DNA of 64,000 nt from Raineyella antarctica (lineage in GTDB: Bacteria; Actinomycetota; Actinomycetes; Propionibacteriales; Propionibacteriaceae). This document shows, piece after piece, positions 36,307-44,766 of this stretch. The first letter of the stretch is position 1; every line of letters begins with the position of its first letter. Made by a program: the position numbers and the translations under genes. The notes beneath the pieces were generated by a model that was not told where the DNA came from, did no database searches, and saw nothing but the letters and a program-made list of their open reading frames with translations. The DNA lies in contig NZ_FMYF01000011.1 in the NCBI RefSeq assembly GCF_900092135.1, positions 1 to 64,000 of the forward strand, given 5' to 3'.

Positions 36307-36579
36307 GTGGACGGGATGAGTGGATTGCCCGGTTGGGGCATGTGGGTCGTCATGATCGTCGGCACCGCAGCTTTCTGGGCCGCCGTCTTCCTGGCGGTAC
36401 GTGCGTTGTACAGCGGTCGGGACACGGCTGGCTCCCCGGACCCTGAGGCTGCCTGGGCGGCTGATCGGTTGGGGGAGCGGTTGGCTCGAGGGGAGATCAC
36501 GGTCCAGGAGTATGAGTACCTGCGTGCCGAGAGCGATGCCGTCCCCGTTCGGCCTCCGTCCCGACCACCTCACCGCTGA
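36307..36579 (+). CDS. Short membrane protein with SHOCT-like C-terminus (paralogue 3)
   Basis: 90 residues from GTG 36307 with AAGGAG seven bases before it. One helix (about 11-33) and a SHOCT-like tail ADRLGERLARGEITVQEYEY. It lacks the Met/Gly-rich start of the other two. It lies 20 bp before the multicopper oxidase gene in one operon. Confidence 0.75.
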   Translation: MDGMSGLPGWGMWVVMIVGTAAFWAAVFLAVRALYSGRDTAGSPDPEAAWAADRLGERLARGEITVQEYEYLRAESDAVPVRPPSRPPHR

Positions 36580-36599
36580 GATAGAGGAAAGGCATCACC

Positions 36600-38105
36600 A
36601 TGCAACGACTCTCACGTCGGGCCGTCCTGATCGGAGGCCTCGGCCTGGGCGCCGGAGCCCTGACCGCCTGCTCCACCCGAGGGGGCAGGGGATCAGGATC
36701 TGCGGCACTCGGACCCGTCTCCGCAGCGACTCCCTCGCCAGGACAGACGGTGGTGGAGAAGTCGCTGTCGGCCAAGCCGACCACGATCGACCTGGGCGGC
36801 CCAAAGGTCGCGACCTGGGCCTACGGCGACACGCTGCCCGGACCCCTGATCCGCGCCACGGCCGGCGACTTCCTGCGCCTGACCCTGGACAACCAACTCC
36901 CGGACGACACGAGCATCCACTGGCACGGCATCCGGCTGCACAACGCCGCCGACGGCGTGCCCGGGATGACGCAGGATCCCGTCAAGCCCGGACAGAAATT
37001 CGTGTACGAGTTCACCGCACCCGACCCCGGCACCTACTTCTTCCACCCGCACGTGGGCGTCCAACTCGACCGCGGGCTGTACGCGCCGCTGATCATCGAC
37101 GACCCGCGCGAGCCGGGCGGTTATGACGCCGAATGGGTGGTCGTGCTCGATGACTGGGTCGACGGTACGGGCCGCACCCCCGATGAGGTCCTCAAGCAGC
37201 TCATCGCTGCAGGCGGGTCGGCCTCCCCGTCCTCGAGCGGCGGCATGGGCGGGATGGGAGGGATGGGCGGGATGGACCACGGTGCGATGGGCTCCTCCAC
37301 GGGTGCTCAGCCGTGGGGGGATGCCGGTGACGTGACCTACCCGCACTTCCTGCTGAACGGCAAGGTGCCGGCCGCACCCGAGACATTCGCCGCCAAGCCG
37401 GGGCAGAAGGTGCGCCTGCGCATCATCAACGCCGCCTCCGACACGATCTTCACCGTCGCGCTGGGCGGACACAAGATGACCATCACCCATACCGACGGCC
37501 ATCCGGTGGTCCCCCAGGAGGTCTCCGCGCTCTACATGGGGATGGGTGAGCGCTACGACGCCATCGTCACCCTGGGTGAGGGGGTCTTCCCGCTGGTCGC
37601 CCGACCGTTCGCCAAGACCTCGGGCGGTCAGGCCCTGGGCCTGATCCGCACCGGCGCCGGCACCGCCCCGGGCCCCGACATCACACCGGCCGAACTGGGC
37701 GGGCAGGTGCTGATCGGCTCCCAATTGCAGCCCGCGGAGTCGGCCAAGCTGCCGGCCAAGTCACCCGATGCCACCGTCCAACTGAACCTGGAGGGCTCCA
37801 TGCAGCCCTACCATTGGGCCATCAACGGCGCGCCGTTCGGGAAGAACACGCCCCTGACCGTGAAGGCCGGCCAGCGGCTGCGCATCAACGTGATGAACAT
37901 GACGATGATGACCCACCCCCTGCACCTGCACGGCCACACCTTCGCCCTGCCCTCGGGGCTGCGCAAGGACACCGTCCTGCTCGGGCCGATGGAACAGCTG
38001 CCGATCGACCTGGACGCCGACAATGCCGGCAAGTGGGCCGTCCACTGCCACAACATCTACCACGCCGAGGCCGGCATGATGATCGGCCTCAACTACGTCA
38101 GCTAG
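36600..38105 (+). CDS. Multicopper oxidase, Tat-exported lipoprotein
   Basis: 501 residues. Twin-arginine signal (LSRRAVLIGG) ending in lipobox LTAC, so it is folded in the cytosol, exported by Tat and lipidated at C24. Copper ligands are all present: HWHG (107-110), HPH (149-151), HPLHLHGH and HCHNIYHAEAGMM (HCH, His and axial Met of the type 1 site). A Met/Gly/His loop (GGMGGMGGMGGMDHGAM, about 214-230) resembles the Met-rich insert of CueO and may bind extra Cu(I). Probable role: oxidation of toxic Cu(I) to Cu(II) on the outer membrane face. A hairpin follows the gene. Confidence 0.93.
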   Translation: MQRLSRRAVLIGGLGLGAGALTACSTRGGRGSGSAALGPVSAATPSPGQTVVEKSLSAKPTTIDLGGPKVATWAYGDTLPGPLIRATAGDFLRLTLDNQLPDDTSIHWHGIRLHNAADGVPGMTQDPVKPGQKFVYEFTAPDPGTYFFHPHVGVQLDRGLYAPLIIDDPREPGGYDAEWVVVLDDWVDGTGRTPDEVLKQLIAAGGSASPSSSGGMGGMGGMGGMDHGAMGSSTGAQPWGDAGDVTYPHFLLNGKVPAAPETFAAKPGQKVRLRIINAASDTIFTVALGGHKMTITHTDGHPVVPQEVSALYMGMGERYDAIVTLGEGVFPLVARPFAKTSGGQALGLIRTGAGTAPGPDITPAELGGQVLIGSQLQPAESAKLPAKSPDATVQLNLEGSMQPYHWAINGAPFGKNTPLTVKAGQRLRINVMNMTMMTHPLHLHGHTFALPSGLRKDTVLLGPMEQLPIDLDADNAGKWAVHCHNIYHAEAGMMIGLNYVS

Positions 38106-38123
38106 CCGGTCCCCCACCCATCT

Positions 38124-38171
38124 GCCTGCACCACCGGCCAGCGACCCCCTCGTCGCCCCGGTGGTGCAGGC
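38124..38171 (+). terminator. Hairpin after the multicopper oxidase gene
   Basis: GCCTGCACCACCGG and CCGGTGGTGCAGGC are perfect 14-bp arms around a 20-base loop. Its last base is the first base of CTTGA site 2, so terminator and next promoter are packed together. Confidence 0.75.
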
Positions 38172-38187
38172 TTGACAAGACCTTGAC
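38171..38187 (+). promoter_or_regulatory. CTTGA direct repeat, site 2
   Basis: CTTGAC at 38171 and CTTGAC at 38182, 11 bp apart, 75 bp before the next gene. Confidence 0.7.
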
Positions 38188-38261
38188 CGCTCCGATCACA
38201 GGCCACCACTTTCGTGCGCGACTCTCGAAGGACAAGCAGTCCATCGCACCAAGGAGCGATC

Positions 38262-38651
38262 ATGGATCCCGATTTCCCGTACAGCGATCCCACCTTCCCC
38301 TACAGCCCCGGTACCCAGACCGACCCCGACAGGTACGCCGCCCGCAGCCTCACCCCTCCCACCGACCTTCCCCGACCCGTCGACCCCCCGCAGGCCGGGA
38401 CCGAAACCGAAACCGCCCCTGGGCACCACAAGGGCCACAACCACTGGATGCATCTGCTGATGTGCGCCCCGATGGTCCTGGTCGTGGGCTATCTGGTGCT
38501 GGCCGGCAAGGTCGGCGGAGGCGCGATCCTCTATGCGGTGGGCTGCCTGGTGATGATGGGCGTGATGATGGCCATGATGAACCACGGCTCGGGCGACAAC
38601 ACCTCGGATGCCCACAGCTCGGGCAACCACCCCTCCGGACATCGGCACTGA
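38262..38651 (+). CDS. Small His/Met-rich membrane protein, DUF2933-like
   Basis: 129 residues from ATG 38262 with AAGGAG upstream (the start at 38214 is rejected). A Pro-rich acidic N-terminus leads to GHHKGHNHWMHLLMCAPMV, two membrane helices, and a tail with GVMMAMMNHG and HSSGNHPSGHRH. The HxWMxLLMCAPM pattern is that of small DUF2933-type proteins found beside copper exporters. The His and Met clusters suggest copper binding. It lies 97 bp before the P-ATPase gene and shares its transcription unit. Confidence 0.75.
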   Translation: MDPDFPYSDPTFPYSPGTQTDPDRYAARSLTPPTDLPRPVDPPQAGTETETAPGHHKGHNHWMHLLMCAPMVLVVGYLVLAGKVGGGAILYAVGCLVMMGVMMAMMNHGSGDNTSDAHSSGNHPSGHRH

Positions 38652-38748
38652 ACCGGGCGCCCTCGCCGAACGTGAGGCATCCGCGCGCTGGCGGCCGGGC
38701 GGCCACGATCCTGCGGAGGCCCTGAAGTCCTGACGAATCGAGGAGAAG

Positions 38749-41184
38749 ATGACCACCCAGCAGACCCCGGCACAGGCTCGGACGACCGTCCTGCACGTGG
38801 GCGGCCTGCAGTGGGCCACCTCCGCCCGCGGCGTCGAACACACCCTCGCCGACCGGCCGGGCGTGCTCGATGTCGAGGCCAGCGCGGTTTCCCAGACCGC
38901 CACGGTCACCTTCGACCCCGCCCACACGAGCCGGGAGGACCTGCAGGGCTGGATCCGTGAATGCGGCTACCACTGTGCCGGGGAGTCCCTCCCGACCCAC
39001 GTGTGCGCCCCCGCAGACCAGGTCACCGCGCCCAGCCGCCACCAAGGTCACGGCGCCCACGCCGGCCACCATGGCGCGCCCGGCACACCACAGGAGATCC
39101 CCGTCGTGGTCGCGCCGGACCACGGTGAGCATGCAGGTCACCCGGCCCCGGCGACGTCGCCGCATGACGCGATGGGCCATGGCGGGCACGCCGGCATGTC
39201 GATGGCCGCGATGGTGGCCGATATGCGCAACAGGTTCCTTACCGCGGCCGTCCTGTCGGTGCCGATCACGCTGTACTCCCCGATGGGCCGGGGCATGTTG
39301 GGCTTCAGCCTGGCGGCGCCGTTCGGGCTGCGCGACGATGTCGTCGCCCTGATCCTGTCGCTGCCGGTGGTCTTCTACGCCGGCTGGATCTTCTTCGACG
39401 GTGCGGTCCGCGCCCTGCGCAACAAGACCCTGGACATGATGGTGCTGGTCGCCATCGCGATCGGCGCCGGCTGGCTCTACAGCCTGTTCGTGACGCTCAC
39501 CGGTGGCGGTGAGGTGTTCTATGAGGCCGCGGCTGTGCTGACCACATTCGTCCTGCTCGGTCACTGGTTCGAGATGCGGGCCCGCGGCGGCGCGAACGAC
39601 GCGATCCGTACCCTCCTCGACCTGGCCCCGCCCAGGGCCATCGTGATCCGCGACGGTGCCGAGGTCGAGGTTCCGACCAGCGAGGTGCTGGTCGGGGACC
39701 TGGTGATGGTGCGGCCGGGCGCGAAGATTCCGGTCGACGGGCTGGTGCGTGAGGGCGAGTCGGAGGTGGATGAGTCGATGGTGACCGGCGAGTCGTTGCC
39801 GGTCGCCAAGGGCCCGGGTTCGGAGGTGATCGGAGCCTCCATCAACACCACCGGCACCCTGCGGGTGGAGGCCACGAAGGTGGGCGCCGACAGCGCACTG
39901 GCCCAGATCGTCGCCCTGGTCCAGCAGGCCCAGAACTCGAAGGCGCCCGGGCAGCGCCTTGCCGATCGGGCCGCGTTCTGGCTCGTCCTGGTCGCCATCA
40001 TCGGCGGCCTGGCGACGTTCGTGGTCTGGTGGCTGATCGGACCGTCGGTGCAGGTGGCGCTCTTGTTCGCGATCACCGTGGTCGTGATCACCTGTCCCGA
40101 TGCGCTGGGGCTGGCCACCCCCACGGCGATCATGGTCGGCACCGGTCTGGGCGCCAAGCGTGGCGTGTTGTTCAAGAACGCGACCGCGCTGGAGACCTCG
40201 GCACGTATCGACACCGTGGTGATGGACAAGACCGGCACCCTGACCAAGGGCGAACCCGAGGTGACCCAGGTCGTGTCTGTCGGTACCGATCCACGTCTGG
40301 ACCTGATCGCTGCCGTGGAGCGGGAGTCGGAGCACCCCCTGGCCGCGGCAGTGGTGGCGTACGCCGCAGCGCAAGGCATCGCGGTGCGCTCCGCGAGCGA
40401 GTTCCGCAACGTCCCGGGCCATGGCGCCACCGCCGTGGTCGAGGGGCATCGGGTGGCCGTCGGCAACCGGCGCCTGATGGAATCCCTCGGCATCGACCTT
40501 GCCGCGGCAGGCCCGATCCGTGACGGGATCGCCGAGGCCGGCCAGACCGCCGTGTTCGCTGCAGTGGACGGGGCAGTGGCGGCTGTCATCGGGCTGGCCG
40601 ACGCACCCCGGGAGACCTCCGCGCAGGCGGTGCGGGCGTTGCACGAGCAGGACGTACGTGTGGTGATGCTGACCGGTGACAACCGTGCCACCGCCGACCG
40701 GATCGCCGATCACCTCGGCATCGACACCGTCATCGCCGACGTCCTGCCCGGGGACAAGGCCGCCCAGATCACCCGCCTGCAGGCTGAAGGCCGAAGCGTG
40801 GCCATGGTCGGTGACGGCGTCAACGATGCCCCCGCCCTCGCCCAGGCCGACCTGGGGATCGCCATCGGGGCGGGCACCGACGTCGCGATCGAGACCGCCG
40901 ACCTGGTGCTGATGCGCTCCGACCCGCTCGACGTTCCGACCGCGCTGACGATCGGGCGCGGAACCCTGCACAAGATGCACCAGAATCTCGGCTGGGCCGT
41001 CGGCTACAACACCATCGCCCTGCCCATCGCCGCGGGCGTGTTCGCCGCCTGGGGACTCACCCTGCGTCCCGAGATCGCCGCCTTGTCCATGTCGGGATCC
41101 AGCCTCATCGTCGCCGTCAACGCACTCCTGCTCAAGCGCCTGCGCCTGCCCGCCGTGGTCCGCCACGAACCGACCCACAACTGA
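38749..41184 (+). CDS. P1B-type (copper-class) ATPase with CPD motif and His-rich N-terminus
   Basis: 811 residues. The N-terminus has an HMA-like fold ([20 protein letters not shown]) in which the CxxC is lost, and then a His-rich linker (residues 97-150: [27 protein letters not shown]). Eight helices; TGES at 346-349, transport motif CPD at 449-451 ([11 protein letters not shown]) where CopA has CPC and CopB has CPH, phosphorylation site D493 in DKTGTLTKG, then [10 protein letters not shown]. The overall layout is CopB-like (His-rich start, no intact HMA). Metal is probably copper by context; the CPD motif makes specificity uncertain. Confidence 0.88.
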   Translation: MTTQQTPAQARTTVLHVGGLQWATSARGVEHTLADRPGVLDVEASAVSQTATVTFDPAHTSREDLQGWIRECGYHCAGESLPTHVCAPADQVTAPSRHQGHGAHAGHHGAPGTPQEIPVVVAPDHGEHAGHPAPATSPHDAMGHGGHAGMSMAAMVADMRNRFLTAAVLSVPITLYSPMGRGMLGFSLAAPFGLRDDVVALILSLPVVFYAGWIFFDGAVRALRNKTLDMMVLVAIAIGAGWLYSLFVTLTGGGEVFYEAAAVLTTFVLLGHWFEMRARGGANDAIRTLLDLAPPRAIVIRDGAEVEVPTSEVLVGDLVMVRPGAKIPVDGLVREGESEVDESMVTGESLPVAKGPGSEVIGASINTTGTLRVEATKVGADSALAQIVALVQQAQNSKAPGQRLADRAAFWLVLVAIIGGLATFVVWWLIGPSVQVALLFAITVVVITCPDALGLATPTAIMVGTGLGAKRGVLFKNATALETSARIDTVVMDKTGTLTKGEPEVTQVVSVGTDPRLDLIAAVERESEHPLAAAVVAYAAAQGIAVRSASEFRNVPGHGATAVVEGHRVAVGNRRLMESLGIDLAAAGPIRDGIAEAGQTAVFAAVDGAVAAVIGLADAPRETSAQAVRALHEQDVRVVMLTGDNRATADRIADHLGIDTVIADVLPGDKAAQITRLQAEGRSVAMVGDGVNDAPALAQADLGIAIGAGTDVAIETADLVLMRSDPLDVPTALTIGRGTLHKMHQNLGWAVGYNTIALPIAAGVFAAWGLTLRPEIAALSMSGSSLIVAVNALLLKRLRLPAVVRHEPTHN

Positions 41185-41253
41185 GCCGCCCCCTGTGGCG
41201 AACTGCGCCCGACAGGTACTGCATACTACGGGCGACGTAGATGGACACCGAAT

Positions 41254-41270
41254 CTTGACGGTGCCTTGAC
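41254..41270 (+). promoter_or_regulatory. CTTGA direct repeat, site 3
   Basis: CTTGACGGTGC and CTTGACGGCGC, 11 bp apart, end 36 bases before the glutaredoxin-like gene. Confidence 0.75.
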
Positions 41271-41305
41271 GGCGCGCAACATCTGGCCGCGCGACGCTGG
41301 ACAGC

Positions 41306-41614
41306 GTGAACACATCCCAGTCCTCCGAGGCCAGCCTGGAGACCGGCGTGAGGCCGTCCCCCAGCGTCACCCTGCTCGTCACCACCGGCTGCCAGTACTG
41401 CGAGGACGCCCTGGCTGAACTCAGCGCCCGCGCCGATCTGGGCGAGCTGGAACTCGAAGTCGTCTTCGTCGAGTCGGCCTACGGCCGGACGCTCCAGACC
41501 ACTCACCGGCCGGGCATGTTTCCGCTGGTCCTTCTCGAGGGGCAGCGGTTCAGCGTGGGACGGCTGCCTCGACGCAAGCTGGACCGGACGCTGGCGCGCA
41601 GGGCGGCCCGCTGA
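41306..41614 (+). CDS. Glutaredoxin/thioredoxin-like protein
   Basis: 102 residues from GTG 41306. The thioredoxin-fold start VTLLVTTGCQYCEDALAEL holds a CQYC active-site pair, and GMFPLVLLEGQRFSVGRLP has the cis-Pro region. No signal peptide. Its stop overlaps the next start by one base (TGATG), so it is coupled to the CcdA-like gene. A small cytosolic thiol carrier feeding electrons to the membrane protein downstream is a reasonable role. Confidence 0.8.
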   Translation: MNTSQSSEASLETGVRPSPSVTLLVTTGCQYCEDALAELSARADLGELELEVVFVESAYGRTLQTTHRPGMFPLVLLEGQRFSVGRLPRRKLDRTLARRAAR

Positions 41615-42603
41615 TGGGCGCCGAACTGCTGGGCACCGGCAGTATCCTCGCCGCCTTCTTCGCCGGGACGGTCGCCCTGTTCGCGCCGTGCTGCATCGTC
41701 TTCCTGGCCCCCTCCTACCTCGCGGCGGCGGTGAAGAACAACCGGTGGCGCCTGCTGCCGTTGACGCTCGTGTTCGCTGGGGGGCTGGCGCTGGTCCTGG
41801 TCCCGATCACGCTGGGCGTCAGCATCCTTGCGGGCGCGATCGCGAAGTACCACGGGCCGCTGTACTGGGCCGGTGGCCTGCTGATGATCGGTCTGGGCAT
41901 GCTGGCGCTGACCGGGCGGATGTGGTCCATGCCGTCGGTCCTACGGGCCCCCGACACCACCCGCGGCGACTCCGCGACGTTCTTCAGCCTGGGCGTCTTC
42001 TCCGGCATCGCCTCCAGCTGCTGCGCCCCGGTCCTGGTCGGAGTGATGACGTTGTCGGCACTGTCGGGCAACCCGGCCGGCGGTCTGCTGCTCGGCCTGG
42101 CCTTCGTGTTCGGAATGGTGATCCCGCTGCTGGTCATGGCCCTGGTCTGGGACGCGGCCCACCTCGACCGGCGACGCTGGGGCCGCGCGAAGCCGGTCAC
42201 CCTGCGCGCAGGCACACTGACCGTGCACACCAACACGGTCAACATCATCGTGGCGCTCGCATTCATCGCGATGGGTATCGGCGTCATCTCGCTGGCAGGC
42301 TCCACGACGATGACCGGCAACGCGACCTGGTTCCAGCGGGCCGCCGGTGCCGGGGTGACCCGCTTCGCGCAGACCGTCCTGGGCTGGCTCACGCCGGTGC
42401 CCGACGCGGTCCTCGGGCTCGGACTCCTTGCTCTCGCGGCGGTCTTCATCTGGTTCACCCTGCGCGACCGCCGCCGACCGGTGCCGCCCTCCGAGGCCGG
42501 CGAAACCGACGCGACACCCGATCCGCAGGCCGACACCCCTTCGTGCCACGCCTCTCCCATCGATGAGCACACCGCCCACCGCAACGACGTCCCCAGGAAC
42601 TGA
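41614..42603 (+). CDS. CcdA/DsbD-like membrane thiol transporter
   Basis: 329 residues, six to eight helices. Two cysteine-bearing helices stand out: VALFAPCCIVFLAPSYL near residue 25 and GIASSCCAPVLVG near 132, equivalent to the PCC-type helices of CcdA that pass electrons across the membrane. The C-terminus is hydrophilic. It lies between a glutaredoxin-like gene and an exported redoxin gene, making a complete electron path from cytosol to outside. It is only distantly similar to the second CcdA at 47476. Confidence 0.85.
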   Translation: MGAELLGTGSILAAFFAGTVALFAPCCIVFLAPSYLAAAVKNNRWRLLPLTLVFAGGLALVLVPITLGVSILAGAIAKYHGPLYWAGGLLMIGLGMLALTGRMWSMPSVLRAPDTTRGDSATFFSLGVFSGIASSCCAPVLVGVMTLSALSGNPAGGLLLGLAFVFGMVIPLLVMALVWDAAHLDRRRWGRAKPVTLRAGTLTVHTNTVNIIVALAFIAMGIGVISLAGSTTMTGNATWFQRAAGAGVTRFAQTVLGWLTPVPDAVLGLGLLALAAVFIWFTLRDRRRPVPPSEAGETDATPDPQADTPSCHASPIDEHTAHRNDVPRN

Positions 42604-42605
42604 CG

Positions 42606-43232
42606 ATGACCACCAAGCAACACACCACCGCCCAGGCGACCAACCGGCAGCTGCTCCAGGAGAAGCTGGCCGAGGAGAAGGCGCGGAAGGCCAAGCGCCG
42701 CCGCCTCACCCGTATCCTCACGGGTGTCGGCGTGATCGTGGTCGCCGCCCTGGTCGCCTTCGGCCTGTGGAGCGCACGTGCCACGGACACCACCGCCTCC
42801 GGACAGGCGCCCGCGTTCAGCCTCCAGACGACCGCAGGGACCACGGTCTCCCTGTCCGACTTCCGCGGCAAGCCTGTCATCCTGTATTTCAACGAGGGAG
42901 CAGGCTGTGGCTCCTGCACCCAGCAGATGGCCCAGATCGAGAAGAACCCGGGCTTCGCCGCGGCAGGCATCACCGTCCTGCCCATCGTGATGAACACGGC
43001 CGACCAGATCCAGCCCGACCTGGACACCTTCGGGGTCAAGACGCCTTACCTCCTCGATGACGGAACCGTGTCCAAGGCCTACGACACCCTCGGCAAGGGC
43101 ATGCATGAAGGACTGCCCGGCCACGGCTTCGTACTGATCGACGGCAACGGAGTTCAGCGTTGGCAAGGGGACTACCCCTCCATGTGGCTCGACCCCGCCA
43201 CGCTGCTCAAGGAAGCCAAGAGCCGACTCTGA
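42606..43232 (+). CDS. Membrane-anchored redoxin (TlpA/AhpC-like)
   Basis: 208 residues, starting two bases after the CcdA-like stop. A basic, helical N-terminus, one membrane anchor (about 36-56), then the redoxin domain: APAFSLQTTAGTTVSLSDFRG, active site GAGCGSCTQQM, and LPGHGFVLIDGNGVQRW. It should face outside and receive electrons from the CcdA-like protein, reducing disulfides or protecting copper sites. Confidence 0.85.
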   Translation: MTTKQHTTAQATNRQLLQEKLAEEKARKAKRRRLTRILTGVGVIVVAALVAFGLWSARATDTTASGQAPAFSLQTTAGTTVSLSDFRGKPVILYFNEGAGCGSCTQQMAQIEKNPGFAAAGITVLPIVMNTADQIQPDLDTFGVKTPYLLDDGTVSKAYDTLGKGMHEGLPGHGFVLIDGNGVQRWQGDYPSMWLDPATLLKEAKSRL

Positions 43233-43407
43233 TGTGAGGCGCACCGGGAGAAACTGATGCTGGCGGCGGAGGGGACCGCAGTCTCCGCCGACCCCTGCGC
43301 CGCCAACCCCCACGTCACCGTGAGTGTCGGATCCGAACCGCATGGCGTGACCACCAGGGAGAACTGCCATGGACGACCCGGCCCAAAAGCTGATCGGACC
43401 GAGGAGG

Positions 43408-43444
43408 AAGGGCCACACGCCTTCCAGAAGCGCGTGTGGCCCTT
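43408..43444 (+). terminator. Hairpin after the redoxin operon
   Basis: AAGGGCCACACGC and GCGTGTGGCCCTT are perfect 13-bp arms around an 11-base loop, 175 bp beyond the redoxin stop. It overlaps the start of the methyltransferase remnant. Confidence 0.65.
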
Positions 43445-43771
43445 CCTGGCATTCTTCTTCGAACCCGCGGTCTTCCTGCCTTTCCTGACGTTGCGGCGCA
43501 GGGTCGCCGGCTGCGTGCAACTGCCCCCTGGTGCCCGGCTTCTGGACGTGGCCACGGGAACGGGCGGCCAGGCGCGCGTTTTTGCGGACGTGGCGCAGGA
43601 GGTGGTCGGCGTCGACCTGTCCGAGGCGATGCTGCGCGTCGCGCGCAGGAAGGGCCGCGCCCCGAACGTCGCTTTCCGATGCCGCCCGGCCACCTTCGAG
43701 GACCTCAGCTTCGACGCCGCCTGTGTCTCCTTCGCTCTGCACGAGATGCCGGCCGGCGTTCGCGATCGGCC
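43431..43771 (+). pseudogene. SAM-dependent methyltransferase remnant
   Basis: The forward frame reads KRVWPFLAFFFEPAVFLPF, then the SAM-binding loop LLDVATGTGGQARVFADVA, VVGVDLSEAMLRVARRKG and FDAACVSFALHEMPAGVR. The family continues with a further 80 or so residues, but here homology ends at about 43765 and a glycogen-enzyme fragment begins. An upstream open frame reaches 43257 without family content. It was probably a class I methyltransferase for a lipid or quinone substrate before disruption. Confidence 0.65.
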
Positions 43772-44211
43772 TTCCACCGCCGACGTTTCTTCTCCGGCAA
43801 ACCGGTGCCTGTGGCGGGTAGCCAGATCCCCGACATCGTGTGGTTCCATCCGACGGGCGCCCCATGACGGTCGATGAGTGGGACCTTCCCCGTGGTCGCG
43901 CCCTGGCGCTGTACCTGAACGGGCGAGGTATTCGCTGTCCGACCTGACCGGAAGCCTGATGATCGACTCTGACTTCCTCCTGTGCTTCAACTCCGGGCCC
44001 GGCCCGGTGTCGTTCAGGTTGCCGCCTGCCGGCTACACCCCGGCCTGGGATCGTCGAGATCGACACGGCCGGTGGCCGGGCACGGCGCCCGGTGTTGTCC
44101 CCGGGGGAGGCGATCGTCGCCGCCGGGCACTCCATGCTGGTTCTGCGTGATCCGGCCGCACCCGTACACGCCCACGACCGACTCCTACGACACTCGCCCC
44201 CGGGCTGCTGA
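43772..44211 (+). pseudogene. GlgX/TreX glycogen-debranching enzyme C-terminal remnant
   Basis: Three frames in turn give FHRRRFFSGKPVPVAG with IPDIVWFHPTGAP, then MTVDEWDLPRGRALALYLNG, then FLLCFNSGPGPVSFRLP and IVEIDTAGGRARRPVLSP with AAGHSMLVLR. These are consecutive pieces of the C-terminus of GlgX-type debranching enzymes. At least two frameshifts are present and the catalytic domain is absent. It is joined directly to the methyltransferase remnant. Confidence 0.7.
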
Positions 44212-44254
44212 GACGACCGACGGACGGTCGGTGGGCGCCCATTCGGGGGAGGAG

Positions 44255-44542
44255 TCAGCTGCGGACCAGACGGGCGATGGCCTGGGAGGCCTCCTGCAGC
44301 TTCACGTCGGAGACAGGGCCGCCACCGGCGGCTGCTTCGGCCACACAGTGCCTGAGGTGGTCCTCGAGCACAATCAGGGCAACGGACTGGAGGGCACCTG
44401 ATGCCGCCGAGATCTGGGTGAGGACGTCGATGCAGTAGGCGTCCTGTTCGATCATCCGCGCGATCGCGTGGATCTGGCCCTCGATGCGGTGCAGGCGGGT
44501 GATGAGCGCGCTGCGCTCATCATGGATGGGGGGCACGCTCAT
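44255..44542 (-). CDS. csoR: CsoR-family copper-sensing repressor
   Basis: 95 codons, 94-95 residues from ATG 44542 with GGAGGTG directly before it. All-helical CsoR fold (RLHRIEGQIHAIARMIEQDAY). The Cu(I) ligand set C37, H62 and C66 (DAYCIDV and DHLRHCV) is complete, which defines copper-type CsoR rather than RcnR or FrmR. The gene follows the copA fusion by 24 bp on the same strand, and a perfect CsoR-type palindrome lies at the copA promoter (47354-47372), so the repressor likely controls its own operon. Confidence 0.93.
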   Translation of the reverse strand: MSVPPIHDERSALITRLHRIEGQIHAIARMIEQDAYCIDVLTQISAASGALQSVALIVLEDHLRHCVAEAAAGGGPVSDVKLQEASQAIARLVRS

Positions 44543-44565
44543 CACCTCCTGCGGTTGGTGGCGGG

Positions 44566-44766
44566 CTAGTGCTGGTGGCCGGCGTGCGCCTGGCCGTGGC
44601 CGTAGCGGTGCGGGTCGGAGTCGAAGGTCTGCGCGCACCCGGTGGAGCAGAAGTAGAAGGTGGTGCCCTCGTGTTCGCGGGTGGCGGCCGCGGTGGCGGG
44701 GTCGATACTCATGCCGCAGACGGGGTCGACGACCTTGGCGGTGGTGGACTTCTTCTTGCCGAACAT
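44566..44766 (-). CDS. Possible internally started YHS-domain protein
   Basis: Inside the 3' end of the copA gene, ATG 44766 opens a 66-residue protein [19 protein letters not shown] that consists of a full YHS domain and a His-rich tail. AAAGGAAA lies at proper spacing before this ATG, as if a separate small gene had lost the stop codon in front of it. If used, the cell would make both the fused and the free YHS protein. YHS domains bind metal through the two cysteine pairs. This is an inference from the ribosome site only. Confidence 0.45.
   Translation of the reverse strand: MFGKKKSTTAKVVDPVCGMSIDPATAAATREHEGTTFYFCSTGCAQTFDSDPHRYGHGQAHAGHQH

Noticed and set aside
38350-41385. 1011-codon open frame antisense to the CPD-type ATPase
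   Set aside because: Shadow of the real ATPase gene; no motif, no ribosome site.
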